DNA from: Burkholderia seminalis DSM 23518
GTDB taxonomy: Bacteria; Pseudomonadota; Gammaproteobacteria; Burkholderiales; Burkholderiaceae
Reading direction: 5' to 3'
Assembly (NCBI RefSeq): GCF_902832885.1
Contig: NZ_CADFDK010000012.1
Coordinates: 150,259 to 214,258 of the forward strand
DNA length: 64,000 bases
The first letter of the stretch is position 1. Each line of letters begins with the position of its first letter. Position numbers and translations under genes: made by a program. The notes beneath the pieces were generated by a model. That model worked only from the letters and a program-made list of their open reading frames with translations, was not told where the DNA came from and searched no databases. Below, in pieces: positions 28,438-36,974 of the stretch.

Positions 28438-29547
28438 TCAACGGCGGGCGGTCATCTCTCCCACACGCTGCGCGAGCGCGAGCGACGCGGTGAGCCCCGG
28501 CGACTCGATGCCGAACAGGTTCACGAGCCCGCGCACGCCATGCTGCGCGGCGCCCTGCACGATGAAATCGGCCGGCGGCTCGCCGGGCCCCGCGAGCTTC
28601 GGCCGGATGCCCGCGTACGCCGGCTGCAGCGCGCCGTCGGGCAGGCCCGGCCAGAACGCGCGAATCGACGCGTAGAACGCGCCCGCGCGCGCCGGATCGA
28701 CTTCGTAGCGCAGCGAATCGCACCACTCGACGTCCGGGCCGAAGCGCGCCTGCCCGCCGAGATCGAGCGTCAGGTGCACGCCGAGCCCCGCGCGATCGGG
28801 CATCGGGTAGATCAGGTGCGAGAACGGCGCGCGGCCCGACAGGCTGAAGTAATTGCCGCGCGCGAGATAGAGCGGCGGCACCCAGCGCGGGTCGAGCCCG
28901 TGCGTGCGGCGCGCGAGCGCCTGCGCGCCGAGCCCCGCGCTGTTGATCACGCATGCGGCCTCGATCTCGGTCGGCGCGTCGCCGCCCGTGCGCACGACGA
29001 AGCGCCCGCCGCGCAGCACGTCGATCGATTCGACCGGGGATTTCAACGCGCACATCGCGCCGTCGCGCTGCGCGTCGCCGAGCAGCGCGAGCATCAGCTG
29101 GTGGCTGTCGACGATGCCCGTCGACGGCGAGAACAGCGCCTCCACGCATTCGAGCGCGGGCTCGAGCGTCTGCGCCTCGGCACGCGTGAGCGGCAGCAGG
29201 TCGAGCACGCCGTTTTCGACCGCGCGCGCGGCGATCGCCTTCAGCTGCTTCACCTGCGCGGCGCTCGTCGCGACGAGCAGCTTGCCCGCACGCCGGTGCG
29301 GCACGTGATGCGTTTCGCAGAATTCGTACAGCATGTCGCGGCCATGCACGCACGACGTCGCCTTCAGCGACCCGCGCGCGTAATAGAGCCCCGCGTGGAT
29401 CACTTCGCTGTTGCGCGAACTCGTGCCCGTGCCGATCGCGTCGGCCGCCTCGAGTACGATCGTTTCACGCCCGCGCGCGGCCAGTTCCCGCGCGATCGCC
29501 AGACCGACGACGCCCGCGCCGATCACGACACAATCCATCTGCTCCAT
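28438..29547 (-). CDS. FAD-dependent dehydrogenase, L-2-hydroxyglutarate dehydrogenase (LhgO)-like
   Basis: A 369-residue FAD oxidoreductase of the DAO fold. The dinucleotide motif [21 protein letters not shown] is at the N-terminus; [25 protein letters not shown] near residue 40 and [21 protein letters not shown] at the end are characteristic of the LhgO/YgaF group, which oxidises L-2-hydroxyglutarate to 2-oxoglutarate at the membrane quinone pool. The substrate is inferred from similarity only. It stands alone between HiPIP and the AAA ATPase. Confidence 0.8.
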   Translation of the reverse strand: MEQMDCVVIGAGVVGLAIARELAARGRETIVLEAADAIGTGTSSRNSEVIHAGLYYARGSLKATSCVHGRDMLYEFCETHHVPHRRAGKLLVATSAAQVKQLKAIAARAVENGVLDLLPLTRAEAQTLEPALECVEALFSPSTGIVDSHQLMLALLGDAQRDGAMCALKSPVESIDVLRGGRFVVRTGGDAPTEIEAACVINSAGLGAQALARRTHGLDPRWVPPLYLARGNYFSLSGRAPFSHLIYPMPDRAGLGVHLTLDLGGQARFGPDVEWCDSLRYEVDPARAGAFYASIRAFWPGLPDGALQPAYAGIRPKLAGPGEPPADFIVQGAAQHGVRGLVNLFGIESPGLTASLALAQRVGEMTARR

Positions 29548-29706
29548 GACATTTCGCGCCGCTAACGCGTCGAAGGGGGAGAAGAGAATTGTACGTCCCG
29601 GTTCATTCGCTTGCCGAACCCGGTTGCATCGCGTCGCGACGGGGCCGCCGGCGGAGCGGCGGCGCGTGCAGCGCGCCCACCCCGCGGCCGTGCACGCGCC
29701 AGCGCG

Positions 29707-30687
29707 TCAGAAGCCGATCGGCCGGCGCTTCTGGGCGCCTTCGTCCGCGCGGATGTCGTGCGGCCCGATCGCGTCGCGGCCGTCGAGCCGTGCGGCGCCG
29801 AAGGCGTGCAGCAGCGCGCGGCGCATCGTGCGCGGCGGCGTCGCGGCCAGCACGTCGAGCGCGTCGTCGCCGAGCGTGTCGGGGAAGCGCTGCCCCCACG
29901 CATGCGACGTGCGGATCTCGTCGTAGATCGTCTGCGCGATCCGGCGCGCGCCGGCCGCATCGGGCGGCGCGATCTCGTAGACGTTCATCCGGTTGAGCAG
30001 CGGCTCCGGAATCGCCTGCGCGTCGTTCGCGGTCGCGATCCAGATCACATTGCCCGCATTGATCGGCACTTCCGCGAATTCGTCGACGAACGCGCGCGCC
30101 GTGTCGTGCTCGAGCAACGCGTACAGCGCGCCGAGCGGATCGTATTGCGCATCGCTGCCGGCCTTGTCGATCTCGTCGACCGCGATCACCGGGTTCGCGT
30201 AGCTGCCGTTCACGAGCGCCTCGAACACCTTGCCGGGCTTCGCGTTCTTCCATTGCGACGACGCGCCCGACAGGATCCAGCCGGCCGTCAGCGAACTCAT
30301 CGGCACGTAGTGGTACGCGGTGCCGAGCAGGTGCGCGAGCGCCTTCGCGAAATGCGTCTTGCCGATCCCGGGCGGCCCGAGCAGCAGGATCGGCATCAGT
30401 TCGAGCCGGTCGTCCGTTTCGAGGCACAGCGCGACCTGCTTGCGCACGTCGTCGAGCGGCTCGCCGAAATTCGGCAATGCTTCGCCGAGCTCATCGAACG
30501 ACGGCATCCGGTTCGGCTTCACGCAGAAGCGCAGATTCCCCGTCTTGAGCATCCGCTCGTAAGTGGCGCGCAGTGCGTCGCTCGCGCTCTCGTTCAGGTC
30601 GCTCAGCGCCGTCTCGACCTGCTCGAGGTCGTACACCGTGCTGAAGGAGGCCACCGCCAGTTCATGTTTCACCATCGCCGTCGTCAT
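29707..30687 (-). CDS. Stand-alone AAA ATPase
   Basis: A 326-residue cytoplasmic P-loop ATPase. Walker A is GPPGIGKT (residues 104-111), Walker B is VIAVDEIDKA, sensor 1 is WIATAND and the arginine-finger region is PEPLLNRM. The core resembles Lon/ClpX-type AAA+ modules, but there is no protease domain and no zinc finger; the N-terminal 95 residues are helical and unassigned. No partner gene is adjacent. The conserved DPLGALYALLEHDTAR segment suggests a chaperone or remodelling role, which is inference. Confidence 0.75.
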   Translation of the reverse strand: MTTAMVKHELAVASFSTVYDLEQVETALSDLNESASDALRATYERMLKTGNLRFCVKPNRMPSFDELGEALPNFGEPLDDVRKQVALCLETDDRLELMPILLLGPPGIGKTHFAKALAHLLGTAYHYVPMSSLTAGWILSGASSQWKNAKPGKVFEALVNGSYANPVIAVDEIDKAGSDAQYDPLGALYALLEHDTARAFVDEFAEVPINAGNVIWIATANDAQAIPEPLLNRMNVYEIAPPDAAGARRIAQTIYDEIRTSHAWGQRFPDTLGDDALDVLAATPPRTMRRALLHAFGAARLDGRDAIGPHDIRADEGAQKRRPIGF

Positions 30688-30738
30688 ACCAACCTCGCTG
30701 CACTTGCCATCACATGATCATCAGACCCTTACGATTTC

Positions 30739-30766
30739 AGTGTAGCGATCCCGCATCACCGCGCAA
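30739..30766 (-). promoter_or_regulatory. Probable sigma-70 promoter of the AAA ATPase gene
   Basis: On the minus strand TTGCGC (30766-30761), 16-nt spacer, TACACT (30744-30739); the ATG is about 50 nt downstream. Confidence 0.5.
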
Positions 30767-30916
30767 GCAAGCAGCCGGGCGAGTCTGCTGCTAACACCTC
30801 GCGCGCGCTGCACGGCCGCGCGCCGCGGCGTATGATCGTCGGTTCCCCCACCCGCCGCGCCGGCGTTGCCGACGGCGCCCGCGCGGCGCGTCGCCCGATG
30901 GCCCGAAGGTATGCCG

Positions 30917-31636
30917 ATGTCCGTCCCCACTGCTTCCCCGCGCGTTCATGCCGATGCGATCGACGCCGTCGACGCGGCGCTCACGTCGCGCCGCGCGATC
31001 CGCGCCTTCCTGCCGACGCCCGTGCCGCGCGACACGCTCGAGGCGATCCTCGAAGCCGCGAGCCGCGCGCCGTCGGGCACCAACATCCAGCCGTGGCGCG
31101 TGTACGTCGCGACGGGCGCCACGCGCGATGCGCTCGCCGCCGCGCTGACCGCGGCGCACGACGATCCCGCGCGCGACGAGAAATACGTCGCCGAATACGA
31201 CTACTACCCGCGCGAATGGGTGTCGCCGTATGTCGACCGGCGCCGCAAGGTCGGCTGGGACCTGTACGGGCTGTTGAACATCGGCCGCGACGAGAAGGCG
31301 CGCATGCACGCGCAGCATGCGCGCAACTTCCGTTTCTTCGATGCGCCGGTCGCGCTGTTCTTCACGCTCGACCGCGTGATGACGCACGGCGCGTGGCTCG
31401 ATTGCGGGATGTTCCTGCAGGGCGTGATGACGGCCGCGCGCGCACGCGGGCTCGACACCTGCCCGCAGGCCGCGTTCGTGCCGTTTCACCGGATCATCGC
31501 CGAGCACCTCGGCATTCCCGCCAACGAACAGTTCGTCTGCGGGATGTCGCTCGGCCACGCGGACCCCGACGCGATCGAGAACCGCCTCGTCACCGAGCGC
31601 GCGCCCGTCGCCGAGTTCGCGCGCTTCTTCGCTTGA
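30917..31636 (+). CDS. Nitroreductase family protein
   Basis: FMN-dependent reductase fold, 239 residues. The family start ALTSRRAIRAFLPTPVP and the FMN-binding SRAPSGTNIQPWRVYV are near the N-terminus; GLDTCPQAAFVPFHRII and CGMSLGHADPDAIENRLVTERAPV close the domain. The second of two ATGs (30917) is preferred because GAAGG lies 7 nt upstream, whereas it almost touches the first (30911). The physiological substrate is unknown. Confidence 0.88.
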   Translation: MSVPTASPRVHADAIDAVDAALTSRRAIRAFLPTPVPRDTLEAILEAASRAPSGTNIQPWRVYVATGATRDALAAALTAAHDDPARDEKYVAEYDYYPREWVSPYVDRRRKVGWDLYGLLNIGRDEKARMHAQHARNFRFFDAPVALFFTLDRVMTHGAWLDCGMFLQGVMTAARARGLDTCPQAAFVPFHRIIAEHLGIPANEQFVCGMSLGHADPDAIENRLVTERAPVAEFARFFA

Positions 31637-31782
31637 AAACGCGTGCGGCGGCCCTACCTTTCCGGCAGGACCGCATCGTGCGGCGAACCTGTCGCCGCCT
31701 GTCCTGTCACATCACGATCGAAATCGATCGGGCGTAAGATGTGCGTCCGTTCCCCGTTATCGCGCGTTTCCGGAGACGTTTC

Positions 31783-32271
31783 ATGCTGAAACACGGCCTG
31801 GCCGTCCTGCTTGCGAGCGTCGCGCTCGCCGCCCATGCGCAAAGCCCCGCGCCGGCCTCCGTCGCGTGGGAGATCCAGGTGGTGCGCGACGGTCAGACGA
31901 TCGACACGTTCCAGCAGCGCACCACCGTCGGTCAGAGCCGCACGGATACCCATCGTTATCCGTCCGCCGTGCCGGTCGGCTGCGGCAATGCCGCGCGCGT
32001 CGTGCCGGCCGAGCGCACGCGTTCGGTCACCGTCGCGCCGCTCGCCGTCGATGCCGGTGCGAACACGGTGTCGCTCGCGCTCGACGTGCAGGAAACACTC
32101 GACGACGAAAACGCGACGCGCAGCGATCCGTGCATACCGGCGTCGCCGCGGCAGATCGTCGCGAGCCATCCCGGCCTGTCGGTCGGCGGCGATGCGTGGA
32201 CCGACTGGACGCTCGTCGAGCAGCATCCGCACCTCGTGTACCGCGTGCGTGCGCACGTCGCGAAGGACTGA
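31783..32271 (+). CDS. Secreted hypothetical protein
   Basis: A 162-residue protein with a clear Sec signal (MLKHGLAVLLASVALAAHAQ, cleavage after AHA). The mature part is rich in beta-prone residues (SVAWEIQVVRDGQTIDTFQQ) and has two Cys that could form a disulfide. I recognise no family. CGGAGA is the ribosome site. It is followed 5 nt later by the EEP-family gene and may form an operon with it. Confidence 0.75.
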   Translation: MLKHGLAVLLASVALAAHAQSPAPASVAWEIQVVRDGQTIDTFQQRTTVGQSRTDTHRYPSAVPVGCGNAARVVPAERTRSVTVAPLAVDAGANTVSLALDVQETLDDENATRSDPCIPASPRQIVASHPGLSVGGDAWTDWTLVEQHPHLVYRVRAHVAKD

Positions 32272-32276
32272 GCGTC

Positions 32277-33092
32277 ATGTCCGCCGACGCCCTGTCCCTG
32301 CCGTTCGCCGAACCGCACGCCGCGCCCGACGAAATCACCGCGGTCAGCTGGAACCTGCACAAGGGCCGCTCGCCGCTCGGCTTCACCGCGTGGAACGCGA
32401 TGCGCAACTGGATGCAGTCGACGCACGCCGACGTGTATTTCCTGCAGGAAGCGATGGCGCGCCGCATGCCGCGCCCCGTGCTCGCGCCCGGCTTCGGTGC
32501 GCAGATGGACGACGCGGTCGACGACGTGTGGCATTGCCAGGCCACCGAGATCGCGCATGCGCTCGACTGGCAGATCGCGCTCGGGCCGAACGTCTTCAAG
32601 CCATCGTGGCGGCACGGCAACGCGATCCTGTCGCCGCACCCGCTCGACCTCGGCGGCCGCTGGGACATCTCCGCGCACCGCTTCGAGCGGCGCGGGCTGC
32701 TCGTCGCGCGCGCGACGCTCGCGGGCGCGCGCCCGGTCACGCTGCTGTGCGCGCACCTCGCGCTCACGCGCGCCGCGCGGCTGCGCCAGATGCACTGGAT
32801 CGCGCACTGGATCGTGCGCAACGCGGGCGACGGCCCGCTGATGCTCGCCGGCGACTTCAACGACTGGCGCAACGACTCGGTCGCGCTGTTCGGCGAGATC
32901 GGGATGTCCGAGGTCGCGACGCTGCTCGGCGAATCGGGCCGCACGTTCCCCGCGTTCTCGCCGGCGCTCGCGCTCGACAAGATGTTCGTGCGCGGCCTGA
33001 CGCCGCTCGAATGGCGCGCGCCGTCCGGCGAGGCCGCGTGGCTGTCCGACCACCTGCCGTACATCGCGCGCCTGCGGCTCGATCCGCAATAG
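32277..33092 (+). CDS. Endonuclease/exonuclease/phosphatase (EEP) family protein
   Basis: Metal-dependent phosphoesterase fold, 271 residues. Motifs in order: AVSWNLHKGRSPLG, VYFLQEA (metal-binding Glu), HGNAILSPHPL, TLLCAHLALTRAARLRQ, LAGDFNDWRND and the C-terminal SDHLPYIARL with the catalytic His. No signal peptide, so probably cytoplasmic. It may cleave nucleic acid or a phosphodiester lipid head group; the sequence does not decide. GAAGGACTGA precedes the start. Confidence 0.85.
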   Translation: MSADALSLPFAEPHAAPDEITAVSWNLHKGRSPLGFTAWNAMRNWMQSTHADVYFLQEAMARRMPRPVLAPGFGAQMDDAVDDVWHCQATEIAHALDWQIALGPNVFKPSWRHGNAILSPHPLDLGGRWDISAHRFERRGLLVARATLAGARPVTLLCAHLALTRAARLRQMHWIAHWIVRNAGDGPLMLAGDFNDWRNDSVALFGEIGMSEVATLLGESGRTFPAFSPALALDKMFVRGLTPLEWRAPSGEAAWLSDHLPYIARLRLDPQ

Positions 33093-33189
33093 CGGCCCGC
33101 TCGCGCGCCGCCGAAGCGCGGCCGCGCCGCGCGCGCTACAGTAACGGCTTGCCCATTCCGCCCTCGCCCCGCCGCCGGGCCGCGCCGCC

Positions 33190-33837
33190 ATGACCTACCT
33201 GCCGATCCTGCTGCAGATCGCCGTCGTCTACCTCGTCGCGGCGATCACGCCCGGCCCGAATTTCTTCATGATTTCGCAACTGTCGCTCGCCGGCCGGCGC
33301 AGCCTGGGCGCCGCGTCGGCGCTCGGCGTCGGCACCGCGTCGGTCGCGTGGGCGACGCTCGCGATGCTCGGTCTCGCGGCCGTGCTGCACCAGGTCGAAT
33401 GGCTGTACGAGGCGATCCGGATCGGCGGCGCCGTGTATCTCGTGTATTTCGGCTTGAAACTGCTGCGCGCGGGCGTGCGCCGCGACGCGGCGCCGGTCGA
33501 CGCGCCGGACGCCGCCGCGCCGCAGGCCGCGCCGCAGGCGCGCGACTACCTGCGCGCGTACCGCAGCGGCCTGTTCACGTGCCTGACGAACCCGAAGTCG
33601 TGCGCGTTCTGGACCAGCGTGTTCGCGGCGATGCTGCCCGCGCACGTGCCGCTGTGGTTCGACGGCGCGGTGCTGGTGACGATCGGCGTGCTGTCGGCCG
33701 GCTGGTATTCGTGCGTCGCGTACCTGTTCGCGAGCCCGCGCGCGCAGCGCGGCTACCGGCGCGTGCGGCGCCCGCTCGACGCGCTGTGCGGCGTCGCGCT
33801 CGTCGGCCTCGGCGCGAAACTCGCGGCCGATCGCTGA
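33190..33837 (+). CDS. LysE/RhtB family exporter
   Basis: A 215-residue inner-membrane amino-acid exporter with five or six predicted helices. The N-terminal signature VAAITPGPNFFMISQLSLAGRRSLG is diagnostic, as is the FTCLTNPKSCAFWTSVFAAMLP block in the second half. A polar, Ala/Pro-rich loop separates the two halves. The substrate is unknown. Confidence 0.9.
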   Translation: MTYLPILLQIAVVYLVAAITPGPNFFMISQLSLAGRRSLGAASALGVGTASVAWATLAMLGLAAVLHQVEWLYEAIRIGGAVYLVYFGLKLLRAGVRRDAAPVDAPDAAAPQAAPQARDYLRAYRSGLFTCLTNPKSCAFWTSVFAAMLPAHVPLWFDGAVLVTIGVLSAGWYSCVAYLFASPRAQRGYRRVRRPLDALCGVALVGLGAKLAADR

Positions 33838-34064
33838 AAGCTCGTTGCAAGCATTTGTTGCGCCAAATCCGCGCAGCCGCGGGGGTCAAGCCCGCGATCG
33901 GCGTCAACAGGGTAAAATAACGAGTTCCTCAAACGTCTGTCATCGAGAAGGCGCGTGTCCGACGCGCCGGCCGGCCGATCCAGGATCGGGCCGTCGCACT
34001 CGGTTTTTTTGCCCGTTTTTGGGCCCGTTACACGCGTTCGCCACGCGCGTCCGTTTTCAAAGCC

Positions 34065-34835
34065 ATGAGCAAATACGACACCGCCACCGTCCAATCCGTC
34101 CATCACTGGACCGACACGCTGTTCAGCTTCACCTGCACCCGTGAGGCGAGCCTGCGCTTCAACAACGGCGAATTCACGATGGTCGGCCTCGAGGTCGACG
34201 GCAAGCCGCTCGCGCGCGCCTACTCGATCGTCAGCCCGAACTACGAAGAGCATCTCGAATTCTTCAGCATCAAGGTGCAGAACGGCCCGCTGACGTCGCG
34301 CCTGCAGCACCTGAAGGTGGGCGACACCGTGCTGATCGGCAAGAAGCCGACGGGCACGCTGGTCGCCGACAACCTGCTGCCGGGCAAGACGCTGTGGATG
34401 CTGTCGACGGGCACGGGCCTCGCGCCGTTCATGTCGATCATCCGCGATCCGGAGATCTACGAGCGCTTCGACAAGGTGATCCTGACGCACACGTGCCGCC
34501 TGAAGGGCGAGCTCGCGTACATGGACTACATCAAGCACGACCTGCCGGGCCACGAGTACCTCGGCGACATCATCAAGGAAAAGCTCGTCTACTACCCGAC
34601 GGTCACGCGCGAAGCGTTCGACAACGAGGGCCGGATCACCGACCTGATCGCGACGGGCAAGCTGTTCACGGATCTCGACGTCCCGCCGTTCTCGCCGGAA
34701 AACGACCGCGTGATGCTGTGCGGCAGCACCGCGATGCTGAAGGACACGACCGACCTGCTGAAGCAGGCCGGCCTCGTCGAAGGCAAGAACAGCGCACCGG
34801 GCCACTACGTGATCGAGCGCGCGTTCGTGGACTGA
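34065..34835 (+). CDS. fpr: Ferredoxin/flavodoxin-NADP+ reductase
   Basis: FAD enzyme that exchanges electrons between NADPH and ferredoxin or flavodoxin; 256 residues, cytoplasmic. The FAD motif RAYSIVSPNYEEHLEFFSIKV, the pyrophosphate region GPLTSRLQHLKVGD, the NADP motif MLSTGTGLAPFMSIIRDPEIYERF and the C-terminal GHYVIERAFVD match bacterial class I Fpr. A TAAAAT at 33913-33918 may be the -10 of its promoter, giving a leader of about 140 nt. A strong terminator follows. Confidence 0.94.
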   Translation: MSKYDTATVQSVHHWTDTLFSFTCTREASLRFNNGEFTMVGLEVDGKPLARAYSIVSPNYEEHLEFFSIKVQNGPLTSRLQHLKVGDTVLIGKKPTGTLVADNLLPGKTLWMLSTGTGLAPFMSIIRDPEIYERFDKVILTHTCRLKGELAYMDYIKHDLPGHEYLGDIIKEKLVYYPTVTREAFDNEGRITDLIATGKLFTDLDVPPFSPENDRVMLCGSTAMLKDTTDLLKQAGLVEGKNSAPGHYVIERAFVD

Positions 34836-34863
34836 TCAGTCCCCAGATTTGCGCATCGTCAAG

Positions 34864-34891
34864 AACCGGAGCAAAAGCTCCGGTTTTTTTT
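34864..34891 (+). terminator. Rho-independent terminator of fpr
   Basis: AACCGGAGC, loop AAAA, GCTCCGGTT, then a run of Ts: perfect 9-bp stem 28 nt after the fpr stop. Confidence 0.9.
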
Positions 34892-35125
34892 CGTCCGCAC
34901 TTGGCGAATTCGTAACAAACTGGGACCATCTCATCTCAAATAGTTACATTTGGATACGTCATCGCCGGGTCGTCGGGTGTCAGTGTTTTTCCTACAACAG
35001 GTTCATTCCGATTATTCACATTTACCCTTAAATGTCCGCCCGACATGACCTTTTCGGAAATTTTGAGATATTATTCGGCGCGCGTGGTTGTCGTTCGAAT
35101 GAGAGTGGAAGGGTCGGATGCAAGT

Positions 35126-35140
35126 GTTACAAGGTGTAAC
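35126..35140. promoter_or_regulatory. Palindrome upstream of the two-component pair
   Basis: GTTACA-AGG-TGTAAC is a perfect inverted repeat, with two further half-sites (GTTACA near 34943 and GTTACC at 35145-35150). The 415-nt gap 34836-35250 has no gene beyond the fpr terminator and is AT-rich around 34910-35100. A second small palindrome, ATGTC-N5-GACAT, is at 35032-35046. These are candidate binding sites. Confidence 0.45.
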
Positions 35141-35250
35141 TTTTGTTACCTCGGCATGGAGCGATTCTCTGGCGGCGACCGTCATCGAAACGGCAGCCGA
35201 TTCACGCAGCCAGCCGGTGTCTGAACCGCTTTCTGACAGCAGGGAGAGTC

Positions 35251-36066
35251 ATGGATACGTCGCTTAACGCGCCCGCGGGCGCCCACGCCCCGTTCCCGTC
35301 GCAGCAGCGCGTGCCCAACCGCGCCGCGACTCCGCCCGTTCCCGACACCGCGTCCGGACGCGACGCCTCCGCCGCACGGATCGCGGCCCTGTCCGCCCAA
35401 TTGCTCGCCGCCGACGAAGCCGCCCGCCGCCATCTGGCCGGCGAGCTGCACGACGGGCTCGGCGCCGAATTGACCGCTGCCCGTTTCGCCCTCGCAAACG
35501 TTCAAACGTGGCTGCCGGCCGATGCGCCGGACGGCTGCCTGCGCGCGCTGGAGCTGGCGCAGCAGGCGCTCGACGCCGCCACCGACGCGAATCGCCGGCT
35601 GATCGACGAACGCGACACGCCGGCGCTCGACGCGGGCATGATCGGCGCGCTGTCGTCGTGGATCGACACGCACGCGGCGCGCACCGGCCTGCGCACGAGC
35701 TTCGTGTGTGCGGCCGACGCGCGCCTCACGCAGATCGCCGGCGCCAGCGCACTCGCGATATTCCGCGTCGCGCAGGAAGCGCTGTCGAACGTCGCGAAGC
35801 ACGCCCGCGCGACGTCGGTCGACGTACGGATCGTCACCGACGGCACGCATCTGTCACTGATTGTCGCCGACGATGGGACCGGTTTCGCGCGCAGCCGCCG
35901 CACCGGCTACGGCCTCGCCGGCATGCGCGCCCGCTGCGAGGCCTTCGGCGGCGGCTTCGAGACGGCCACGCCGGAAAACGGCCGCGGCACGCGCGTCACC
36001 GCGCGTTTCGCGTGGGATTCGCTGCTCGCGGTGCCCGTCGCGGCCCGCCGCGCGTCGCTTTCGTGA
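35251..36066 (+). CDS. NarL-type sensor histidine kinase without recognisable sensor domain
   Basis: A 271-residue cytoplasmic kinase. The HisKA_3 dimerisation box AARRHLAGELHDGLGAELTAARFAL places the phospho-acceptor at His67. The ATPase domain follows with the N-box ALSNVAKHARATSVDV and G-boxes VADDGTGFA and GYGLAGMRARCEAFGGGF. The first 40 residues are Pro/Ala-rich and disordered; no membrane segment or PAS/GAF domain is present, so the signal must come from a partner or a small ligand. AGGGAGAG precedes the ATG. The cognate regulator starts 7 nt downstream. Confidence 0.9.
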   Translation: MDTSLNAPAGAHAPFPSQQRVPNRAATPPVPDTASGRDASAARIAALSAQLLAADEAARRHLAGELHDGLGAELTAARFALANVQTWLPADAPDGCLRALELAQQALDAATDANRRLIDERDTPALDAGMIGALSSWIDTHAARTGLRTSFVCAADARLTQIAGASALAIFRVAQEALSNVAKHARATSVDVRIVTDGTHLSLIVADDGTGFARSRRTGYGLAGMRARCEAFGGGFETATPENGRGTRVTARFAWDSLLAVPVAARRASLS

Positions 36067-36073
36067 GGTCGTC

Positions 36074-36730
36074 ATGAGCCTGAACATCCTGCTCGTGGAC
36101 GATCACGCGATCGTCCGGCAAGGGATTCGCCAGCTGCTGATCGACCGCGGCATCGCGCGCGACGTCACCGAGGCCGAGACCGGCGGCGACGCGATGGCGG
36201 CCGTCGACAAGCAGGAATTCGACGTGATCCTGCTCGACATCTCGCTCCCGGACACCAACGGCATCGAGGTGCTCAAGCGCCTCAAGCGCAAGCTGCCGCG
36301 CACGCCGGTGCTGATGTTCTCGATGTACCGCGAGGACCAGTACGCGGTACGCGCGCTGAAGGCCGGCGCGGCCGGCTACCTGTCGAAGACGGTCAACGCC
36401 GCGCAGATGATCGGCGCGATCCAGCAGGTCGCGGCCGGCCGCAAGTACGTGAGCCCCGCGATGGCCGAGGCGCTCGCCGAATACGTGTCGTTCGAGAACG
36501 AGCCACTGCCGCACGAGAAGCTGTCCGACCGCGAATACCAGACGCTCTGCATGCTCGCGTCGGGCAAGCGGCTCACCGACATCGCGAACACGCTGTCGCT
36601 GTCCGTGAAGACGGTGAGCGTGTACCGGTCGCGGCTGCTCGAGAAGATGCGGCTGTCGAACAACGCGGAACTCACGTTCTACGTGATGAGCAACCGGCTG
36701 GTCGACATGGCGCCCGCGACCGGCGCCTGA
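36074..36730 (+). CDS. LuxR/NarL-family response regulator
   Basis: A 218-residue regulator. The receiver domain begins MSLNILLVDDHAIVRQGIRQ with phospho-acceptor Asp55 in VILLDISLPD and the conserved Lys in GYLSKTVN. The C-terminal helix-turn-helix is LSDREYQTLCMLASGKRLTDIANTLSLSVKTVSVYRSRLLEKM. It sits 7 nt behind the kinase gene, forming a two-gene operon. Targets are unknown; the upstream palindrome may be an autoregulatory site. Confidence 0.93.
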   Translation: MSLNILLVDDHAIVRQGIRQLLIDRGIARDVTEAETGGDAMAAVDKQEFDVILLDISLPDTNGIEVLKRLKRKLPRTPVLMFSMYREDQYAVRALKAGAAGYLSKTVNAAQMIGAIQQVAAGRKYVSPAMAEALAEYVSFENEPLPHEKLSDREYQTLCMLASGKRLTDIANTLSLSVKTVSVYRSRLLEKMRLSNNAELTFYVMSNRLVDMAPATGA

Positions 36731-36974
36731 CCGGCCCGCCGGCGTTGGGCCGGCCCGATTGGCTCGCCACCTCGGATTCGTCCGATTCCACGACGCGGCA
36801 CGTGCCGCGTCGCCTTCAAACCGCCCCCCGTTTCGCGCGCAAGCGCTTGTTTTTCCGGACGATTCCGCGACACGCCGCTGCGCCGCAGCGGGTCTTGTTC
36901 GTCAAATCGGCTAAAATTGCGGGTTTTCACTCAGTCAGCGCGCCGCCCCTGCGCGCGCCGGCGATTCATCCGCA

